Origin: Amoebophrya sp. A120
Taxonomy: Eukaryota; Sar; Dinophyceae; Syndiniales; Amoebophryaceae
Length of the DNA stretch: 64,000 nucleotides
Reading direction: 5' to 3'
Assembly: GCA_905178155.1 (NCBI GenBank)
Contig: CAJINV010000002.1
Span: forward strand, 7,799,650-7,863,649
In this document: positions 57,761 through 64,000 of the stretch, in pieces
Numbering within the stretch: position 1 is the first letter of the stretch
Layout: every line of letters begins with the position of its first letter
Position numbers and translations under genes: made by a program
Notes under the pieces: model-generated
Told to the model about the DNA's origin: nothing
The model's input: the letters and a program-made list of their open reading frames with translations, nothing else
The model's database searches: none

Positions 57761-60505
57761 TCAAGCGATTTGCACTACTTCGTAGCACAGTGGGTGTGGA
57801 CAAACGATCCGGCGCAAGGTACAACCAGCGGTAGATGAAGAATTCACTTTACCGTCCTGATTTCTACTTGTCCGGTCATTTTCTGTTCTCCACCACGGCA
57901 ACAAGTTTTTCGGGACGCCGCGGATAACGAAATGCCGCTCTACACAGACGTTGCAGAAACTGTGCTTTTGCGCACAAGAAAACTTGAGCTTGACACCGCG
58001 ACCCTGTTTACTCGAACTAAATCCGGGAGGCGAAGTGGATGATGGTGTTACTGCTCCTGAAGATGTTGTTTTACTGCCTTTGCCACGGTTTATTTCGGCA
58101 AGAAATTTTGCCTCTTTCCTACTGTAGCTGTGCTTCTCGCTGGTTCTTTCAGCATCTTCTTTGATGTTCTTGTCGTTTCCACCGGTTTTAGCACCGCGCG
58201 AAAGTCCTCCTCCTGCTGCCGTCGCGCTGCAGTCGCACCTCTTCCACTCCTTTTCCTCCGGTTCGTCGGAATCCAGTAGTGCGTTTTTCAGCGCTGGCAC
58301 AGCAAAACCAAACGGAAAGACCGGATCCTGGAGAAGGAACGAACCGTAGTACCGCATGGGCAGGGTGAGGCTGCTGCTGGTCAGCCGGTTCTTCACGAAT
58401 TCGGAGACGTGCCAGCAGGTCCAGGCGGGTAAGGAAAACCCCCGTTTTCCCAAAAGCATCCGCGCGTAGTTGCTAGACGTCTGGCCGCCGATGTGGCTCA
58501 CATACAGCTGTTTCAGCCCGCTCGCACTGCTCGCGGCTTTATTTTCGGACGCGGCTGCACACGGTGTAACGGCCGTGGAGCTACTACTTGCGGCGCTTTT
58601 CGAAGCACCCAGCTGCCCGATCTCCTCTTTTTCACCTGCAGCCATATTTCCCTCCTGCTTGCCTCTTGCTCTTGATGTGTGATCGTTGTCCGCCTGCTTT
58701 TTCACGCCGAGAAACTCGTCAATCGAGATCGCCTGCAACGACACGAGGCCGGATTCCTGATACCACGACTCCGTGTCGTAGGTGAAGGTGGCGATTTTAT
58801 CCGGTCCGATGCAGATCCCGTGCCGCTCGGGCAAACAGGGCAGCCAGGTTTTGTCGTACACAAAGTGCGACAGGGTGGAGAACTGGAACAGATTTGACAG
58901 ACTGTCAACCTTCAGACGAGTCGTGTACACGTGGTCCCCGATGTTGGGCTGGTTCTTGCGGACCCGCACAAAATGGTTCTGCAGACAGGATTTCTTTACC
59001 GCACCAGTTTTATTCGATGAAGCTGCTGATGTTGCAGAAGTGCTGCTAGCACCTGGTTTGCTACCAAAAACACCGGCCGGCCCGCTGCCGGCTGCAAGAA
59101 CTTTGTATCGCTTCTTGCACTCCTCGCAATAGTACTCAATTTTTCGAGTTTGCAGCTGGACCGACGCCGAGCCGTTGTTGGCAGGTTGCTGTTTCAACAT
59201 ATTTTGATAATCGGCGACTGGCGGAGGCGGAAGTAAGGGGGTCGCAAGACAACTTCTGGGGCTCCAAGCCGCCGCGATTTGATTGTTCGTGGGCACCATG
59301 TTGTGCTCGAACGCTCCTGGGGAACCTGCGTAAAGAGAAGAAGAGGACGAGGATGTGTCGCAAACAGGTAGGCATACGGGTCCCCGACTCGGGGGGGCAA
59401 ATGGTGGTGCCTCGGCTTTCGTTTTGTTCTGGTTCCGCGCCGTCACCTTCAACATACCGGCCTCCGGACGATCTTCCGGACGAACATTCTGTTCCAGAAG
59501 GGGATGCTGACCTCTGCTTCCGGAGCGCGATGCCACATCGTGACCTTCTGCCTGCAACAGATCTTCCGAAGAAGGGCCTCGATTCGTTGAGCGATCAACA
59601 AACACGATCTTCCCTGACGATTGTCCCCCAGCAGAAACTCCAGACTGTTGACCTGCTATTGGAGATGACACCGAGCTCCGCTCGGGAAGATGATCGCCGT
59701 TGCACTGGTCCTCCGCGTCTTCACTCCATTCCGTCTTGTTATCGACCTCTGAAGTGCGAAAATTCTGCGAGGATTTGCTGGAGCTAGCCCTAGTACCTCC
59801 TTCACCAGGTTCGAAAGCCGCACAAGAGGTAGCAGACGGAGGCCTGCTATTTTTGTTCTGGTGAACTACATGCTGATCAACAGCACCACCAGCGTAGCCG
59901 GTGGAATAAATTCCTACAGTTCTTTCCATTTCCTTGGTTGGGAAATTCTGCTTTGCATCCTCTTTACCCGCCGCGGACTCCTTCGAACTGGAAGAGGAAG
60001 CAGCTCCTGAAGTAGTCCCAGATCGTCCCGCCGACGAACTCGAAGCGGTCAAAGTCGAAGCAAGCAAGCCCGGCTCGCACGTCTCGCCCAGGAAATCCAG
60101 TCCAATCTGCTGCTTCGAGGAGGCAGGTTTGCTTGTGCTGAAGAGAATGCGGTTAGTATTTTCAGGCTCAAACTTTTTGTTTTTGTCCTGTTCGTTCTGC
60201 ACGATCGCATGAAGATCCAGGTTGTCGCCGTCGTCGTGGTCCCATTGTTGTTCCTCTAGGACTTTCTCCTCGATCGGCGCCAGAAACGTGTTGACGATTT
60301 CGGTACTACTCGCGGACGGCCGTTTATGAAGGATTCGCTGGTAGGAAGAGCGACCTCCTGGAAGCGAGTTTTTGGGCTGAACTGGAAGATGCTGCTGATC
60401 GTGCTCCTTTGCCGATATGCTCAACATCTTCGTACTACTGGGACTGGGATCGACATGTTGCTCCACCATAGGCCGCCGGTGCTCTGGTTGGACCAAAACG
60501 ACCAT
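57761..60505 (-). CDS. Large low-complexity protein with C-terminal RING-like Cys/His cluster
   Basis: One exon; the first ATG in frame is at 60505 (MVVLVQPEHRRPMVEQ), giving 914 residues. The frame stays open upstream to about 60619 without an ATG, so an upstream exon joined at CGCAG near 60536 is possible. The N-terminal half is Ser/Gln/Asn/Glu-rich and disordered. A middle segment holds YYCEECKKRYKV and conserved-looking blocks (HVYTTRLKVDSLSNLFQFSTLSHFVYDKTWLPCLPERHG, shown as separate motifs HVYTTRLKV and FVYDKTWLPC; ESWYQESGLVSLQ; LPAWTCWHVSEFVKNRL). The C-terminus has RCDC, then CAQKHSFCNVCVERHF, then RIVCPHPLCYEVVQIA. This spacing (C-x-C ... C-x3-H-x2-C-x2-C ... C-x4-C) resembles a RING or RBR first ring with insertions, so ubiquitin-ligase activity is a reasonable but unproven guess. 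Poly-Ser insertions separate the folded blocks. Confidence 0.68.
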   Translation of the reverse strand: MVVLVQPEHRRPMVEQHVDPSPSSTKMLSISAKEHDQQHLPVQPKNSLPGGRSSYQRILHKRPSASSTEIVNTFLAPIEEKVLEEQQWDHDDGDNLDLHAIVQNEQDKNKKFEPENTNRILFSTSKPASSKQQIGLDFLGETCEPGLLASTLTASSSSAGRSGTTSGAASSSSSKESAAGKEDAKQNFPTKEMERTVGIYSTGYAGGAVDQHVVHQNKNSRPPSATSCAAFEPGEGGTRASSSKSSQNFRTSEVDNKTEWSEDAEDQCNGDHLPERSSVSSPIAGQQSGVSAGGQSSGKIVFVDRSTNRGPSSEDLLQAEGHDVASRSGSRGQHPLLEQNVRPEDRPEAGMLKVTARNQNKTKAEAPPFAPPSRGPVCLPVCDTSSSSSSLYAGSPGAFEHNMVPTNNQIAAAWSPRSCLATPLLPPPPVADYQNMLKQQPANNGSASVQLQTRKIEYYCEECKKRYKVLAAGSGPAGVFGSKPGASSTSATSAASSNKTGAVKKSCLQNHFVRVRKNQPNIGDHVYTTRLKVDSLSNLFQFSTLSHFVYDKTWLPCLPERHGICIGPDKIATFTYDTESWYQESGLVSLQAISIDEFLGVKKQADNDHTSRARGKQEGNMAAGEKEEIGQLGASKSAASSSSTAVTPCAAASENKAASSASGLKQLYVSHIGGQTSSNYARMLLGKRGFSLPAWTCWHVSEFVKNRLTSSSLTLPMRYYGSFLLQDPVFPFGFAVPALKNALLDSDEPEEKEWKRCDCSATAAGGGLSRGAKTGGNDKNIKEDAERTSEKHSYSRKEAKFLAEINRGKGSKTTSSGAVTPSSTSPPGFSSSKQGRGVKLKFSCAQKHSFCNVCVERHFVIRGVPKNLLPWWRTENDRTSRNQDGKVNSSSTAGCTLRRIVCPHPLCYEVVQIA

Positions 60506-61501
60506 TTTGATTTTGTCAACCCCTAGGGTCGTGACCCTGCGGGATGAGAATGAAAACGCAAATCGAAGCGACCGTTGTACGAAGATCCTACTGAAGCGTC
60601 TGTTTTTAATATTTCTCACAACAACCTATGAGTATGAACCAGCGCAAGTACTCAGCAGTAGCCAACCCATAGGCGTGGTAGACGACACTGATTTTCTTAA
60701 AAGCGCCCCGGTCATACTTCTAACAAGCACCAAACGACAGCAAAAGACCACGACGCCAGACGATTGTTAAAGCAGATGCTTGTGCTGTAGACCATTACGA
60801 TTCGCAACTCTTCTCGATTCAAGATGTTCCTTGGACGACGAAATTGACGACGCGCGCCAAATCAAAAATTTTTGCGAATCGAGCGTCCGAATTCGAAAGG
60901 AAAACATTACTATTTTACGACAACGATAGCGATACCAGTGACATCTGCATCAGCATCTGCACTGCTTCATCATGACGCTTAAATAAGTAAGTACATGGGC
61001 TGCAATAATATACACGTCTGCAAGAACAGTAGCCGGTTGTACTGGCTTTGTTCCCATCGAAAGTGCTGGCGAGGCCGGCTCCAGCACGTGAATCGTATGC
61101 AATCCAAAATCAGAATGTAAATGATTTTTCAGATGAAAATAATTTGTGTTTCGCAAAAACGTTTTTGTTCTCAAAGACGTAGAGAAAAAGCTATTTTAAG
61201 TTTTGCAAACAGAAACTACATTGATTTTTTTCCAAAAGAATCTATCTATGTCCAGACCACCACCAAAAAAGTGGCGTGGACCAAGGCAAAATTCGAAAAT
61301 GTCCAAAAGTGTTGCACTTCCACTACTCTCCGCAGGTTTACCAGGAAAATCATCGGAACTCTGAGCAAACCGAAGCCGAAGGAGCGACGAATTCATTAGA
61401 GTATCCCTTGAGACGAGTTGCAAGGTCTTCTTCTTCAATACTATATGCATATGGCATGATCATACAAAGTGAGTAACATGCACTGACTCACATCGACACT
61501 C
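60506..61501. other. Intergenic, about 1 kb
   Basis: AT-rich except near 60510-60680, where the upstream extension of the RING-like frame lies. No other supportable feature was seen. Confidence 0.5.
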
Positions 61502-62699
61502 CTACCACCCTCCGCATCCCTGGATCCAATTGTAGGAATTCTGTTTCCCCGTCGGGTCGTAGATCAGTGTAATACGCATGTTCTCCCCAAAATCCTTCGC
61601 GACGTAGTCCCCCAGCGCCCGACGGTCGTCCATACGTTTTCCCACGTAGATCAGCGTGAGCTGCGACTGGCCCGGGCGTACCAACGCCTGCGTCCGCGGG
61701 TCCTGTTCCGGCAGACCGAGCATGAAGGCGGCGACTCTCGTTTTCATTTCCAGCACGGTGGTTGCTTTACCAACATTTTCCATGGTGAAGTAGTTTTTTG
61801 GAGCCTGCTCGCCCGGCACGCGAAATTGCAGGTTTTTGCTGCACGAATGAATGATGACGCGGGAGAAGGTGGAGGGCGCAGGACTCAAAGAGGGAAAACT
61901 GTCGAAAAGTTGCGCGAGACTATTTTTGCTACTGGGGATGATGCCGGCACTTGCCGCACCGCCCGCCACCTGCAGCTCCATCTTCTGCTTCAGCCGCGCA
62001 TAATATTCTGGATTCAGTTCTTGGAATATCAGCTGTAAAAATGTCTGGGTCTGGAAGGTCACAACTTGTGATGCTGTCTCTGGATTCTGAAAGAAATTTG
62101 TATTGCATGACCTTCTTTACCCCTCAACCACTGACCAGCAAGAGGACTCCAGTTTGTGCTACGCGGAGAGGGCATTTCTCGTGCGGTAGAGGTATCACAG
62201 AGCCCTTTAAAAATCTGTGATGCTGCGGCATGTATTACAGACATCATGGCTCATGAAAAATATGCATGACAAATCTAGAAATTTTCCAGACCCAGACATT
62301 TTTACAGTTGATATGGAATCCAAATCGCACGACGTCCGGCTCCGCGATCGCAGGAGGCAACGGGTTGTGCTGCTGGTGCATACCGCCTACTGTACCGCTT
62401 TCCGGTGTTGAACGCATGGTGACTCCCGGCGGAGTTCCGGCTGGAAAAGAACCGCTAAGTTTGTCGGCTCCAAGGGAGTCCGATTTCATAATCGCCTCCT
62501 GCCATGGCATTTGCCTGCTCCGGGGGAGTAGCGTGCGCTGCAGAGCCGCGTTGTGAGGATGAAACCTAGTCATGCCAACATCTTCAGGAGAGCGCACGAC
62601 CTCCATCACGGTCGCAGGCCCATCGCCCGCCTGACCAAAATTGCACGGTGGTCCTGCGCTGTTCTGCATACACAGCCCCAGCATCCTTAATAGCTTCAT
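61502..62699 (-). CDS. Ubiquitin-like-domain protein, 301 residues, split by an introner
   Basis: Exons 62699-62314 and 62021-61502 join in phase (GGA TTC CA|A GAA CTG). The N-terminal 128 residues are Met/Pro/Gln-rich without a recognised fold. The C-terminal part has a beta-grasp, ubiquitin-like pattern: TVLEMKTRVAAFMLGLPEQDP...SQLTLIYVGKRMDDRRALGDYVAKDFGENMRITLIY. This matches the K..I...G.P..Q.LIY.GK.L.D...L.DY......I.L layout of ubiquitin-like domains. The domain lies near the C-terminus (about residues 215-285) and lacks a Gly-Gly end (it ends WIQGCGGW), so it is probably a built-in domain and not a conjugated modifier. Partner and pathway unknown. The only intron is an introner. Confidence 0.72.
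62027..62313. mobile_element. Introner family 1, copy E9 (in the ubiquitin-like gene)
   Basis: A 287-bp element begins TATCAGCTGTAAAAATGTCT and ends ATTTTTACAGTTGATA, with GGGTCTGG and CCAGACCC just inside the ends. It is flanked by a perfect 5-bp duplication, TGGAA at 62022-62026 and 62314-62318. Removing it with one TGGAA restores VVRFGF|QELNPEYY. The interior shares the CGGAGAGGGCATTTCTC block and the following TGTGATGCTG word with E6. Confidence 0.92.
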
Positions 62700-63603
62700 C
62701 TTGTTTTTCCTCCTTCGTGGTGTGTTGAGTTCCTTTCCCCTACGACTTTTTTCTGTTGGTGCGAGAATCTTCCAATCAAGTTGTACTATCGGAGACGTCA
62801 TCGCGTTTCCTCTCGTGGTTTTTGATATGCGTGTTTCTTTTCTGTGGATCCAAAGAAGAACCACTGCCCTCTGCTTATCGCATTGTCAAAATTATAGACC
62901 CCACGAACAAAAAAGCGCTTTGCCATCCCTCGGCATCTACAACCATGCGGGCCGGTGGCCTTGTTGTGTTTCTGTGTGAAGTTTCGTGCTAAAGCCGACG
63001 AAAGCGAGACGGTATCAAGCATGAAAAATTGCATGCAGCTCCAATTTGATTTCATCGTCGACTTCGGCCAGCAAAAATGAGGGATATTCTCGAGAGTCAA
63101 ACTGTTCGCAAACTGAAGAAAACGAATAACTACAAAGATAAAACCTTCAACGAAGTCTTTTTTACAAAACTAGTTCCTCTTTTGGCGTCAAAGACAGAAG
63201 ACCACAAGGACTCGAAAAAAAATATGGTAGAGCATAGCGAAAGCGATTCATCACACACTTCTGCCACCTCCCAGTAACAAACTTTCTTCGTGAGGTACCA
63301 CCAGGAAGTAAAACAACAACATGTCGTGACGTTGTTTGGAGCTTGATAAAATGCAATAGAAGTGGAAATCATAAAATTGGAAATTTGTTTATATGTAGAA
63401 AGAAAGAAGTGTGATTATCAGTACTGTATTCTTGAAAGTGCTCGAACAAACCCTGAATTCTCGAAGCATGTGCTGCAGAGCTCAGGTGATCTTTGTCTCC
63501 GTACAACTTCGCGAAGACTCTATTCAACAAATTCAAATTTCATCACTATTTAAGTGAATCACAATCAAGAAGAGTCAATAGCTACCTCTGCTCTTTCTGT
63601 TGA
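62700..63603. other. Intergenic, about 0.9 kb
   Basis: AT-rich spacer between the ubiquitin-like gene and the gene at the right edge. Short frames on both strands only; no repeat or RNA gene recognised. Confidence 0.5.
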
Positions 63604-64000
63604 CTACACACGAAATTCTCTGCCATACGCAGCCGGATGCACGAGCACTACCGGCTCCATATCCTCAGCGGCTTGCGAGGTCAAGTGTATGTGGTTCACC
63701 CAGAGCGGGTGCTCGACGTCGAACCCCAACCCCGAACCGTCTGGATTTAGCGTCGCCCTCTCGAAGTCCAGCCGTCCCTCGCAAAACTGGTCCGGGGAAC
63801 AGCCGTGGTCGGGCGGCACCAGCTCGCACCGCGAGAGCATTTTCCGGACCTTGTCCCCCACGCTGTGCTTCTCCAGCACTTTCACGTCCGCGGTGAAAAG
63901 CGCCTCGGTGGAGTCCTCCAAAAACTCGCCGGGTGGGATGAAGCCCGTAGTTGCTCCTGATACAGTGGGAGGTGGTCCACCTGCTCCCTTCGGGGGTTTC
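63604..64000 (-). CDS. Unknown protein, 5' part beyond window
   Basis: A minus-strand frame is open from the right edge to a stop at 63604, giving 131 residues of the C-terminus. It begins KPPKGAGGPPPTVSG (Pro/Gly-rich) and continues GEFLEDSTEALFTADVKVLEKHSVGDKVRKML...CELVPPDHGCSPDQFCEGRLDFERATLNPDG...HPLWVNHIHL...AYGREFRV. Four Cys are present in the middle part. It is GC-rich and coherent, unlike the neighbouring spacer. No family recognised. Confidence 0.62.
   Translation of the reverse strand, partial: KPPKGAGGPPPTVSGATTGFIPPGEFLEDSTEALFTADVKVLEKHSVGDKVRKMLSRCELVPPDHGCSPDQFCEGRLDFERATLNPDGSGLGFDVEHPLWVNHIHLTSQAAEDMEPVVLVHPAAYGREFRV

Noticed and set aside
1-64000. tRNA, rRNA and CRISPR arrays
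   Set aside because: No B-box-like GGTTCGAAT context with a cloverleaf, no rRNA core segment and no regularly spaced repeats were seen on either strand.

Overview
The window looks like nuclear DNA of a protist, most probably a dinoflagellate-lineage alveolate and best matched by a syndinian parasite such as Amoebophrya. That assignment is inferred from four things visible here. Genes are split by many short introns. Every supportable gene lies on the minus strand. One large protein carries repeats of a kind I associate with dinoflagellate proteins. Many introns are invaded by 250-330 bp terminal-inverted-repeat elements (introners) flanked by 5-bp target duplications. No rRNA, tRNA, CRISPR array or prokaryotic operon was seen.

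Layout, read from high to low coordinates (the direction of transcription): an unknown protein running off the right edge (63604-64000); a ubiquitin-like-domain protein split by an introner (61502-62699); a long protein with a C-terminal RING-like cysteine cluster (57761-60505); the mitochondrial glycine-cleavage P-protein GLDC (50901-55747); a small unknown protein (50239-50484); a divergent histone H4-like gene broken by four introns (46450-47760); two weakly supported ORFs (44474-45382 and 42113-42405); a gene-poor stretch with a MITE-like element and GC-rich repeats (37145-42112); a 1260-residue WSC-domain, Cys-rich type I membrane protein (31686-37144); a small protein with a Nup98-like SFEELR motif (28813-29748); an FG/NPFG-repeat protein (25714-28474); a Ser/Ala-rich protein (19857-24816); a 1538-residue coiled-coil protein with four GWVT-type repeats in 13 exons (11083-18146); a tandem pair of GH3 glycoside hydrolases (6616-9402 and 2163-5582); and a membrane protein cut by the left edge (1-925).

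The most interesting system is the introner family. Nine elements were located. In six of them the target duplication is exact. Removing the element plus one copy of the 5-bp duplication restores a continuous reading frame in all nine cases, with phases agreeing across whole genes. The resulting introns do not generally obey GT-AG. Several other introns (GLDC, the H4-like gene, the small SFEELR gene) are also non-GT-AG, sit between short direct repeats, and have weak inverted repeats at their ends, as if they were decayed elements. Many GT-AG introns begin GTATCA or end TGATAG, which is what an introner end (TATCA...TGATA) next to a G would give.

Exon structures were joined by hand from the sequence. 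Phase agreement across many exons makes the large models convincing, but no transcript evidence was available. Single-exon and short calls in the gene-poor regions are weak.
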